From: Anaeromyxobacter paludicola
Lineage (GTDB): Bacteria > Myxococcota > Myxococcia > Myxococcales > Anaeromyxobacteraceae
Assembly: GCF_023169965.1 (NCBI RefSeq)
Contig: NZ_AP025592.1
Coordinates: forward strand, 1,612,001-1,676,000
Length of the DNA: 64,000 nucleotides
Reading direction: 5' to 3'
The notes under the pieces are model-generated. The model had not been told where the DNA came from, did no database searches, and saw nothing but the letters and a program-made list of their open reading frames with translations. The position numbers and the translations under genes were made by a program. Each line of letters opens with the position of its first letter. Positions within the stretch are counted from its first letter, which is position 1. Of the stretch, positions 28,680 to 35,869 are shown one piece after another.

Positions 28680-30121
28680 GCGTAGACTTCGACATGGGCG
28701 CCATTCGCGAAGCCATCGCGCACCTGCCGGCGGACGTCTCTTCCGACGCGCACGGTGTTCAGGCTCCTACGTTGGAGGAACTCTTTGCGCCACCGAGTCA
28801 CTCCGCGGCGCTCGACCCGGCAGCATCGGTCGTGCAGGGAGCGCGCGGCGCGGGAAAGAGCTTCTGGGCTGGCGTGCTCGCTAAGCGGCCTTTGCGAACC
28901 GCAGCCGCAACTGCCTACCCGCGCCTGGGCCTCGATCGCACCGAGGTCGAGTTCGGATTCACCGGGCTCCCGGGTCCGGAGGGGCTCGACCGCGAAAAGC
29001 TGGACTCCATCCTTCCGGAGCGCACGGACGCAAGTTCAGCCCGCATTTTCTGGTGGGCGACCGTCCTTCGTGCCCTGGAGCGCGCCTGCGGGCGTGAGAA
29101 ATCGCTGAGGGAGTTGTTGCCGATTGCCGAGGACGTGGAGGCGCGTGAACGCCTCATCGAACATAGTTCTCGGGAGCTCAAGAACCAAGTACTGCTTGTC
29201 GTCTACGACGCGCTCGATACAGTGGCATCCTCGTGGCCGCGCCGCCGCATGCTGACGCAAGCGCTACTTGAAGTGGTCTGGGCCATGCGGGCGTGGAAGA
29301 CTATTCGTCCCAAGGTATTCGTCCGCCCCGACCAGCTTGAGGACGACGCTCTTCTGTTCGTGGAGCTTCCGAAGATTCGCACAGGCGCCGTCCGGCTCAC
29401 TTGGAGCGGAGCCGATCTATACGGCCTTCTATTCTCCCGCCTCGCACTTGGCGAGGCGCGCAAGTCTTTCTTCGCATTGCTGCGTGCACTCGGGCTGCCG
29501 ACTGCGACGCGAGAGGAGATTCTTGCGCGCCGATGGCAACTTGCGACAAGCGAGGATAGCCAGCGCGAACTGATGAAGGCCTTGGCTGGCCGATACATGG
29601 CGTCGGGTCCGCACGGCTACAAGAAGGGCGACACCTACGATTGGCCACTGAAGCACCTCGCAGACGCCCTCAACGAGGTGACCCCCCGCAGCTTCCTTGG
29701 GCTCGCAATCGGGGCGTCCACGTTCGGGGACCCACCCCCCAATCGCGTGTTCACCCCCGATGGGATTCGGCATGGCTTGCGGCGGGCATCGAAGACACGG
29801 GTCGATCAACTCCATCAGGAATTTCCGTGGATCAAAGGCGTCCTTGCCCCTCTCGCAGGACTCCTGTTGCCACAGGAGGAGGCTGTCGTCTTTAAAGCGT
29901 GGAAGCGGGCTGGCACGGTCCAACGTGCGATTAAGGATGCAGCAGCGAAGGGATATTTGCCGCCGTTCGCGCGAGGAGACGACGAGGACGAGCCGGCGTT
30001 ATTTGCGGCCATGCAGCGAATTGGCGTCATGTCCCGCCGTGACGACGGTCGGCTGGATATGCCGGACTTGTTCCGGGTCGCAGCGAAGCTGCTGAAGAAG
30101 GGCGGCACCGCTCCCATCTGA
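28676..30121 (+). CDS. P-loop ATPase partner of the KGGVGR protein
   Basis: 481 residues with a TTG start that overlaps the preceding stop (TTGA). Walker A is QGARGAGKSFWAGVLA with Lys61; Walker B is LLVVYDALDTVA with Asp178. The second half is helical and ends with a winged-helix-like segment (ALFAAMQRIGVMSRRDDGRLDMPDLFRVAAKLL). I do not recognise a named family; the layout resembles STAND/AAA-type defence ATPases. No nuclease or membrane domain is visible. Function probably depends on the KGGVGR ATPase and the HEPN-like protein. Confidence 0.72.
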   Translation: MSVDFDMGAIREAIAHLPADVSSDAHGVQAPTLEELFAPPSHSAALDPAASVVQGARGAGKSFWAGVLAKRPLRTAAATAYPRLGLDRTEVEFGFTGLPGPEGLDREKLDSILPERTDASSARIFWWATVLRALERACGREKSLRELLPIAEDVEARERLIEHSSRELKNQVLLVVYDALDTVASSWPRRRMLTQALLEVVWAMRAWKTIRPKVFVRPDQLEDDALLFVELPKIRTGAVRLTWSGADLYGLLFSRLALGEARKSFFALLRALGLPTATREEILARRWQLATSEDSQRELMKALAGRYMASGPHGYKKGDTYDWPLKHLADALNEVTPRSFLGLAIGASTFGDPPPNRVFTPDGIRHGLRRASKTRVDQLHQEFPWIKGVLAPLAGLLLPQEEAVVFKAWKRAGTVQRAIKDAAAKGYLPPFARGDDEDEPALFAAMQRIGVMSRRDDGRLDMPDLFRVAAKLLKKGGTAPI

Positions 30122-30491
30122 GCGGCTGCCCGCCTCAATTCCACACCGAGAAATGGACGCGGGAGCAGGCTAGTAGCCGCGAGGGCGCTTGCAGGACGAG
30201 AGGAGCCGCTGCTCCGAATTAATTCGGCGAGGTCCAGGTTCTGCTCAGCGATCCGGATGATGTGCGCCGAAATCCGGGCATACGCCATCCGTCTCGCAGA
30301 GCCCGTCGATGGTCGCAGTCGATGCACCAAGCCGGGCGGCCTCTTCCACCGAAAGAGATGCGAGCCCCGTTCTCCTGATCGCGATCTCCTGCATTTACGG
30401 TCGCATTAGTTGTCTCAGCTCGGGAATTCCTCCTCGTTGCGAATACCTGCAAGGACGTGACGGCTGCTTCCCTTTGAGCGGTACAACTCGC
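30122..30491. other. Gene-free right end of the island
   Basis: About 370 bp with no convincing gene. A short minus-strand frame between about 30230 and 30400 encodes ISLSVEEAARLGAST-like text that could be the debris of a helix-turn-helix protein, but it is interrupted after about 48 codons. No integrase is seen. The base composition is still lower in GC than the chromosome. Confidence 0.45.
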
Positions 30492-30519
30492 GGCGCAATA
30501 TGGTCGCTGGTTCACATCC
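30492..30519 (+). repeat. Candidate attachment site (right), degenerate tRNA-Pro 3' fragment
   Basis: GGCGCAATA followed by TGGTCGCTGGTTCACATCC resembles tRNA-Pro from the 3' side of the anticodon stem through the T arm. Eighteen of 19 bases match in the T-arm core. It marks the boundary at which GC content and codon use return to chromosomal values. Confidence 0.6.
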
Positions 30520-30739
30520 GTCCGTAGTCATCCCGTTGACGCGCTCCCTACTTTACGGTTCGTCGACCGCCGTCGCCGAGTCCTGGGTTGCGCTCCGTGT
30601 GTCGAAACCGCGAGGCCCGCACGGGGTGCCCCGCCCCCTTCCGTCGCTCCCCCCGATGCCTCGTTGAGATCCCTTCCCGAGGAGCGTCCGATGACTCCAC
30701 ACGGTCGAGCCGCCTCGGCCGCGGACCGGGGGGGCGCTC

Positions 30740-32176
30740 ATGTTCGGACGATGCGGGAAGCTGGTGCTCTCGTCGCTGCTCGCCGCGGCGCCGCTCCTGG
30801 GGGACGCGCAGTTCACCACGCTCGGGAGCCAGGACGGCATCTCGGTGGAGGCGCACGCCCTCAACGACCTGGGCCAGGTCGCCGGGACGGGGAGGCGCGC
30901 CGTCCTGTGGCGGGCCGGGACCCTGCTGGACCTCGGCACGCTCGGCGGGAGCTGGAGCTCGGCCAGCGCGCTCAACGACTCGGGGCAGGTGGTCGGCGTG
31001 AGCGAGACCGCCACCGGCGCGTCGCACGCCTTCCTCTGGGAGTCGGGCGCGATGCAGGACCTCGGGACGCCAGGCGGCGCGTCCAGCTCGGCGGTCGCGG
31101 TCAACGACGCGCGCCAGGTCGCGGGCAACGGCACCACCGCCGGCGGCGCGTCGCACGCCTTCCTCTGGAGCGCCGGCACCCTCACCGACCTCGGCACGCT
31201 GGGCGGCGCCTCGAGCGCGGCGACGGCCCTCGGCGCGGCCGGGCAGGTGGTCGGCGAGAGCGCCACCGCGACCGGCGACACGCACGCCTTCCTCTGGCAG
31301 GCGGGGACCATGCTCGACCTCGGCACCCTCGGCGGTGCCACCAGCCGCGCCACCGCGGTCAACGCGGCCGGCCAGGTGGTCGGCGACAGCACCACCGCCA
31401 CCGGCGACACGCACGCCTTCCTCTGGCAAGCGGGCACGATGCTCGACCTCGGCACCCTCGGCGGCACCACCAGCCGCGCCACCGCCGTCAACGCGGCCGG
31501 CCAGGTGGTCGGCGAGAGCGCCATCGGGCCGCCCGAGGTCGCCCGCGAGGGCGCCGTCTCGGGCGAGACGCACGCGTTCCTCTGGCAGGCCGGCACCATG
31601 CAGGACCTGAACGCGTTCCCGCTCCTGGCCTTCCCGTACCTCGCCCCGTACTCGGGCGCGACCGCGGTGAACGCCCTCGGCGAGGCCACCGGGCTGAGCC
31701 GCTTCGCCCCGCACACCTACCACTCGATCCGCTGGGGCCTCGCCGGCCCGATGCAGGACGTCGGCACCTGCTCCGGCACGCCCCAGGGCAGCAGCCAGGG
31801 CGTCGCCATCAACGACTTCGGCCAGATCACCGGCTCCTGCCCGCCGATGCTGGGCTCCTTCTTCGCCGACGTCTCCAGCGCCGCGAAGGCGCAGCGGCTC
31901 ACGATCTTCTTCGAGCGGATGGTCGCGATGGGCGCCCTCACCGGCCTCGGCCCTGATAGCGTCGCCGGAGCCCGCATCGCCGCGCTGGGAGGGATGATCG
32001 GGTCCGTCGAGGGCCTCGTGGCGCAGGGCCAGCTCCTCGACGCCTGCCAGCCGCTGCACGACGCCGCGCTGCGGATGGACGGCCGGCCCCGGCCGCCGGA
32101 CTTCGCGACCGGCCCGGCGCTCCCCCGGCTCCGGGCGCTGATCGGCAACCTCCAGGGCGCGCTCGGCTGCGATTGA
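30740..32176 (+). CDS. Exported HAF-repeat protein
   Basis: 478 residues. A signal sequence (KLVLSSLLAAAPLLGDA) precedes tandem copies of a 43-residue unit of the type SHAFLW-x4-G-x2-DLGTLGG-x9-A-x3-GQVVG-x-S. HAF-repeat proteins form extracellular beta-propeller-like folds of unknown function. Units are copied very evenly at DNA level (129-bp period from 31023). The last 130 residues lack repeats and end in a helical part. The gene begins about 220 bp after the island's right end. Confidence 0.82.
   Translation: MFGRCGKLVLSSLLAAAPLLGDAQFTTLGSQDGISVEAHALNDLGQVAGTGRRAVLWRAGTLLDLGTLGGSWSSASALNDSGQVVGVSETATGASHAFLWESGAMQDLGTPGGASSSAVAVNDARQVAGNGTTAGGASHAFLWSAGTLTDLGTLGGASSAATALGAAGQVVGESATATGDTHAFLWQAGTMLDLGTLGGATSRATAVNAAGQVVGDSTTATGDTHAFLWQAGTMLDLGTLGGTTSRATAVNAAGQVVGESAIGPPEVAREGAVSGETHAFLWQAGTMQDLNAFPLLAFPYLAPYSGATAVNALGEATGLSRFAPHTYHSIRWGLAGPMQDVGTCSGTPQGSSQGVAINDFGQITGSCPPMLGSFFADVSSAAKAQRLTIFFERMVAMGALTGLGPDSVAGARIAALGGMIGSVEGLVAQGQLLDACQPLHDAALRMDGRPRPPDFATGPALPRLRALIGNLQGALGCD
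31023..31600 (+). repeat. Tandem 129-bp coding repeat
   Basis: The CGCACGCC anchor recurs at 31023, 31152, 31281 and 31410, exactly 129 bp apart, and again at 31569 after a 30-bp insertion. The units starting at 31281 and 31410 are almost identical, pointing to recent duplication or gene conversion. Confidence 0.85.
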
Positions 32177-32275
32177 GCCGGGGCGATCACCTCCGACGGC
32201 CGCCAGGGCCGCCCGCGCCGGGGGGCGGCGCCTGGAGCGCCCGGCCCGGCGCTCGGACTTTCTACCCGGTTCTTA

Positions 32276-32304
32276 TTGACCGCCCCATTACGTCCGGGTA
32301 AAAC
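32276..32304 (+). promoter_or_regulatory. Promoter of the DUF2239 gene, predicted leaderless
   Basis: TTGACC, an exact 17-base spacer and TAAAAC. The -10 ends 6 bases before the ATG at 32311, so transcription should begin at or beside the start codon. No Shine-Dalgarno sequence is possible in that space. Confidence 0.6.
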
Positions 32305-32310
32305 ACCGCC

Positions 32311-32895
32311 ATGCCAAACGAGACGACGTACGTGGCCTTCGCCGGCCCCCGCCGGGTCGCGGCCGGCTCCCTGGCGGAGCTCCTGCCGGCGCTGAAGCAG
32401 CGCTTCGACCTGGACCGCTCGGAGCTGGTGCTGGTGTTCGAGGTCGAGACCGGGCGCCAAGTGGACTTCGACCTGCGCGGCACGCTCGAGGAGGTGCTCG
32501 AGCGCGCCGGGGGATCGCCCCGGCGCGGCCCGGGCCGGCCGAAGCTCGGCGTGACCAGCCGGGAGGTGTCCCTCCTGCCCCGCCACTGGGAGTGGCTCGA
32601 GCGGCAGCCCAGCGGCGCCTCGGGGGCGCTGCGGCGGCTCGTCGAGCACGCCATCCAGCACGAGCCGGGCAAGGAGCGCGCCCGGCGGCTCCGCGAGGCG
32701 CTGAGCGGCTTCCTCTCGAGCGTCGGCGGCGACCGCCCCAACTACGAGGAGGCGTGCCGCGCCCTCTTCGCCGGCGACACCGCCCGGTTCGAGGCCCTGC
32801 TCCAGCGCTGGCCGAAGGACCTCCGCGAGCACGCCGTGCAGCAGGCCCGCGCGGCGGCCGCGGCCGAGGAGCGCTCCGGCCCGGCGGCGACCTGA
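32311..32895 (+). CDS. DUF2239 family protein
   Basis: 194 residues. Features match DUF2239 proteins: TTYVAFAGPRRVAAG, ELVLVFEVETGRQVDFDLRG, then GRPKLGVTSREVSLLPRHWEWL and SGALRRLVEHA. The middle GRPKLGV resembles an AT-hook followed by a helical segment, so nucleic-acid binding is possible but unproven. Single gene with its own promoter. Confidence 0.8.
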   Translation: MPNETTYVAFAGPRRVAAGSLAELLPALKQRFDLDRSELVLVFEVETGRQVDFDLRGTLEEVLERAGGSPRRGPGRPKLGVTSREVSLLPRHWEWLERQPSGASGALRRLVEHAIQHEPGKERARRLREALSGFLSSVGGDRPNYEEACRALFAGDTARFEALLQRWPKDLREHAVQQARAAAAAEERSGPAAT

Positions 32896-33024
32896 TCGTC
32901 GCGGGACGGGCTCCGGGCGGGCGAGGACGTTCCCCGTTCGCCGCGATCGCGAGTCCTTTCGCGCCTTCCCGCCCCCGCCGCGCCCTCCGTGTAACGTCCG
33001 GCCGCCTCGGGGGTCTTCTCCCGC

Positions 33025-33306
33025 ATGACCAGGCCGACGAGCTCTCGGGTGATCCTGCTGGCCGGCGCCGGGGCGAGCCGCCGGCGCGTGCGGGAGCTCT
33101 TGCGGTGGACGCGCGCCCTCGTGCCGGCGGTGGTGCTCGTGGCGAGCCCGGGCGACGCGAGCGCCCGGAGCACCGGCGAGGACGGGATCGAGCTCAACGC
33201 GGAGAGCATCGCCTCGGGCCCGCTCGCGCTCGCCCACGCCCTGGTGCGCGCGGCGGGCGCGACGTCCGCTCCCGACCGCCCCGATCCCGACCGCTCCGAG
33301 CCGTAG
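33025..33306 (+). CDS. Small protein of unknown function
   Basis: 93 residues. Codon use is chromosomal, with nearly all third positions G or C. It begins VILLAGAGASRRRVRELLRW, like a short alpha/beta unit, with a second strand PAVVLVASPGD and an Asp/Pro-rich tail. Nothing further is recognisable. Isolated between DUF2239 and the EamA transporter. Confidence 0.5.
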   Translation: MTRPTSSRVILLAGAGASRRRVRELLRWTRALVPAVVLVASPGDASARSTGEDGIELNAESIASGPLALAHALVRAAGATSAPDRPDPDRSEP

Positions 33307-33412
33307 CGCCGGGGCGCCGCCCCTCGCCGCGCCCCTTCCCCGCCCCGCCCGCCCCCAGTACACTCCCGCGCCCCGCCCGGCCCTCCGGCCGCCGCGCGCG
33401 CCTGGGAGATCC

Positions 33413-34327
33413 GTGACCGCCACCCGCCGCCCCATCGACGGCTTCGCCGCCGCCCTCATGCTGCTGCTCTGCGCGATCTGGGGCGCGCAGCAGGTCGCCA
33501 TCAAGCTCGCCGCCGCGGACGTCGCCCCGATCATGCAGGCGGCGATCCGCTCCGGCGTGAGCGCGGCGCTGGTGGCGCTGTTCAGCCGCGCGCGCGGCGA
33601 GCGGCTCTCCTGGCGCGACGCCACGCTCGCGCCGGGCCTCGTCGCGGGCGCGCTCTTCGGCGTCGAGTTCCTGTTCGTCGCGGAGGGGCTGCGCCACACC
33701 ACCGCCTCGCGCATGGCGGTCTTCCTCTACACGGCCCCGGTCTTCACCGCGCTCGGGCTCCACCTCCGCCTCCCGTCGGAGCGGCTCCAGGGGCGGCAGT
33801 GGGTCGGCATCGCCGTCGCGTTCGGCGGGATCGCCCTCGCCTTCGCGGGGAAGGTGCGAGGCGGCCTCGCGCCGGAGCTGCTCCTCGGCGATGCCTTCGG
33901 CGTGCTCGGCGGCGCGGCCTGGGGCGCCACCACGGTGGTGATCCGCTCCTCCGCGCTCTCCGAGGCCCGCCCCTCGCAGACGCTGCTCTACCAGCTCGGC
34001 GGCGGCTGCGTGCTGCTCCTCCTGCTCGCGGTGCTCACCGGCCAGGCGGGCCACGTCGCGCTCACGCCCACCTCCGCCGCGAGCCTCGCCTTCCAGGGCG
34101 TGGTGGTCTCCTTCGCGAGCTACCTCGCCTGGTTCTGGCTCCTGCGCCGCTACCTCGCCTCGCGCCTCTCGGTCTTCTCGTTCCTCACGCCCATCTTCGG
34201 CGTCACCTTCGGCGTGCTGGTGCTCGGCGAGCCGCTCACGCCCGCGTTCCTGGGCGGGGCGGCGCTGGTGCTCCTCGGCATCCTGCTCGTCAGCGGGCTC
34301 CCGCGCCGCGCCGACGCTCGCGGCTGA
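33413..34327 (+). CDS. EamA (DMT superfamily) transporter
   Basis: 304 residues, GTG start. Ten hydrophobic segments arise from two EamA repeats of five. Repeat 1 contains LLCAIWGAQQVAIKLA and a TTASRMAVFLYTAPVFTALG stretch. Repeat 2 contains FGVLGGAAWGATTVVIRSSAL and ending FSFLTPIFGVTFGVLVLGEPLTPAF, the family signature. It probably exports small metabolites. It converges on the Imm8 gene. Confidence 0.9.
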   Translation: MTATRRPIDGFAAALMLLLCAIWGAQQVAIKLAAADVAPIMQAAIRSGVSAALVALFSRARGERLSWRDATLAPGLVAGALFGVEFLFVAEGLRHTTASRMAVFLYTAPVFTALGLHLRLPSERLQGRQWVGIAVAFGGIALAFAGKVRGGLAPELLLGDAFGVLGGAAWGATTVVIRSSALSEARPSQTLLYQLGGGCVLLLLLAVLTGQAGHVALTPTSAASLAFQGVVVSFASYLAWFWLLRRYLASRLSVFSFLTPIFGVTFGVLVLGEPLTPAFLGGAALVLLGILLVSGLPRRADARG

Positions 34328-34365
34328 GCCAGCGCAGGTCCACCTGGCGCGGCGTGGCGCCGGGG

Positions 34366-34734
34366 CTACCTCAGCCCCACCACGTTCTCGTCCCGCCCCT
34401 CCCACTCGGCGATCCGCCCCACCTGCCGCGCCAGCTCGGGCCAGGTCGCGGCGGAGCAGGCCTCCACCTGCCGGGCCAGGAACGCCTTCAGGCGCGGGTA
34501 GTCCCACTCGAACACGATCAGCAGGCCGTGGCCGAGGACCGTGCCGGCGCGACCGTGCCGCGCCTCGAGCCACCGCGGCGTGACCACGAGCAGCTCGAAC
34601 CGCTCCCGGCCGCGCGCCCCGAGCACCCCGACCTCGAGCACCACCGGCACGGCGAAGTCGTCCGGCACCTCGGGAACGAACCGGGCCAGGTCCTCGATCT
34701 CGTCGCTCCGCAGGCTCTTCAGGCGAGCGCGCAT
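34366..34734 (-). CDS. Immunity protein 8 (Imm8) family protein
   Basis: 122 residues from the Met at 34734; seven more codons are open upstream. RARLKSLRSDEIEDLARFVPE, then ELLVVTPRWLEARHG, HGLLIVFEWDYPRLKAFL and ARQVGRIAEWEG match the Imm8 immunity family of polymorphic toxin systems. No toxin gene with a C-terminal nuclease or protease domain is next to it, so it is an orphan, either a spare immunity gene or one with a housekeeping role. Confidence 0.75.
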   Translation of the reverse strand: MRARLKSLRSDEIEDLARFVPEVPDDFAVPVVLEVGVLGARGRERFELLVVTPRWLEARHGRAGTVLGHGLLIVFEWDYPRLKAFLARQVEACSAATWPELARQVGRIAEWEGRDENVVGLR

Positions 34735-34970
34735 CGCCTCACCGAATAGGCGCACGCCCGCGTCCGCGCAACGAGGGACTGCGCGCCGGGGGGAAGGCTC
34801 GCTCGCCCTGGTGGCGCCAGCCCGCCCGGCCAGCCCCCCCGCCGCGCGGCCGAACGGGTCCCGTCCACGCCGCGGCGCTTGCGGATGGGCATCTTGCGAG
34901 CCAGCGCGGGCGAGGCGAGCGCCTCCCCGCGCGTGCCGGTGACGCTCCAGGTACCGTGAAAGGCGAACCC

Positions 34971-35264
34971 ATGACGCTCAAGCAGCTGACCCTCGCGCTC
35001 CCCCTGCTCGGCACGCTCGCCCTCGGCCTCCCGGCCCGGGCGGCGGCCCCGTCCAACACCGACCTCCCCCGCAGCATCGGCGAGCTCATGAAGATGAAGC
35101 CGATGGAGGTGATGCACCTCATGGACCCCGACAAGAAGGGGATGGTCACGAAGGAGCAGTACCTGAAGTTCTTCGAGGACCTCTGGAACCGGATGGATCA
35201 GGGGCAGAAGGGCATGGTCATGAAGGACGCGTGGATGAGCGGCTACTCGGCCCGCAACAAGTAG
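34971..35264 (+). CDS. Exported EF-hand-like protein
   Basis: 97 residues from the ATG at 34971 (GAAAGG 8 bases upstream); a GTG at 34956 is possible. The signal peptide ends at LPARAAA. Two related units follow: LMDPDKKGMVTKEQYLKFFEDLW and RMDQGQKGMVMKDAW. The first fits an EF-hand calcium loop (D-P-D-K-K-G...E), the second is degenerate. Likely periplasmic. No partner is evident. Confidence 0.7.
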   Translation: MTLKQLTLALPLLGTLALGLPARAAAPSNTDLPRSIGELMKMKPMEVMHLMDPDKKGMVTKEQYLKFFEDLWNRMDQGQKGMVMKDAWMSGYSARNK

Positions 35265-35316
35265 CCGTTCGCTGCCTCGCGCCGAAGGACCGGTCGCGCC
35301 GCGGTCTCTCGCCGAC

Positions 35317-35826
35317 TCACGCGGTCTGGCGCGCCGAGAGCGCCAGCGCCTCGGCCGCCGTCCGGCAGGCCCGCGGCCCGTCGTAGTACTTCGCCACCTT
35401 CACCGCGGGGTAGGCGCGGCACCGATCCAGGAGCGCCTCCGCGACCGCGTCCGGCAGCGCGCCCGAGAGCGCGTAGAGCCCGCCCTCGTCCTCCTCCATG
35501 GCGTCGTGCGGCTCGAGGATGGAGAGGAGCTCGGTGACGAGCTCGCGCGTCGGCGTGGGGACGAGCAGGGAGGCGATCGCCCCGTGCTCCACCCGTAGCC
35601 GGCGCGCCATGGGCGGGGGCCCGCCGAGCCGCTCGCGCAGCGCCGGGAGCAGCACCTTCTCCTCGAGCGCGATGTGGCGGAGGAGCCCGGCCCGGAACGG
35701 CGCGAACGCCGCGAGGTCCACCGGCCCCGCGCCCGCGACCGAGCGGTCGAGCAGCCGCTCGAGCCGCCGGTGGTCCGCTACGAGGAAACGCGCGATCCGC
35801 TCCGCCACGGCGACGCCCTCCGTCAA
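35317..35826 (-). CDS. Hemerythrin-like HHE domain protein
   Basis: 169 residues, a four-helix bundle. Candidate iron ligands are His in DHRRLERLL, HIALEEKVLLP, EHGAIASLL and PHDAMEEDEGGLY. A DUF2249-like or linker tail ends it. Such proteins bind oxygen or NO, or store iron. It lies 43 bp from the multicopper oxidase gene on the same strand and may share its transcript. Confidence 0.82.
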   Translation of the reverse strand: MTEGVAVAERIARFLVADHRRLERLLDRSVAGAGPVDLAAFAPFRAGLLRHIALEEKVLLPALRERLGGPPPMARRLRVEHGAIASLLVPTPTRELVTELLSILEPHDAMEEDEGGLYALSGALPDAVAEALLDRCRAYPAVKVAKYYDGPRACRTAAEALALSARQTA

Positions 35827-35869
35827 GGGTAGGTTAACGGAGGGGTCGCCGCGGCGCAGCCCGCCGCCG

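Noticed and set aside
30219-30515. Possible integrase or transposase remnant at the right end of the island
   Set aside because: A minus-strand stretch gives a short helix-turn-helix-like text but it breaks after about 48 codons, and no recombinase active-site residues can be found in any frame.
31023-31600. Evenly spaced repeats considered as a possible CRISPR array
   Set aside because: The 129-bp period is a multiple of three, lies in frame inside a HAF-repeat gene and the supposed spacers are themselves repeated. No cas genes are present.
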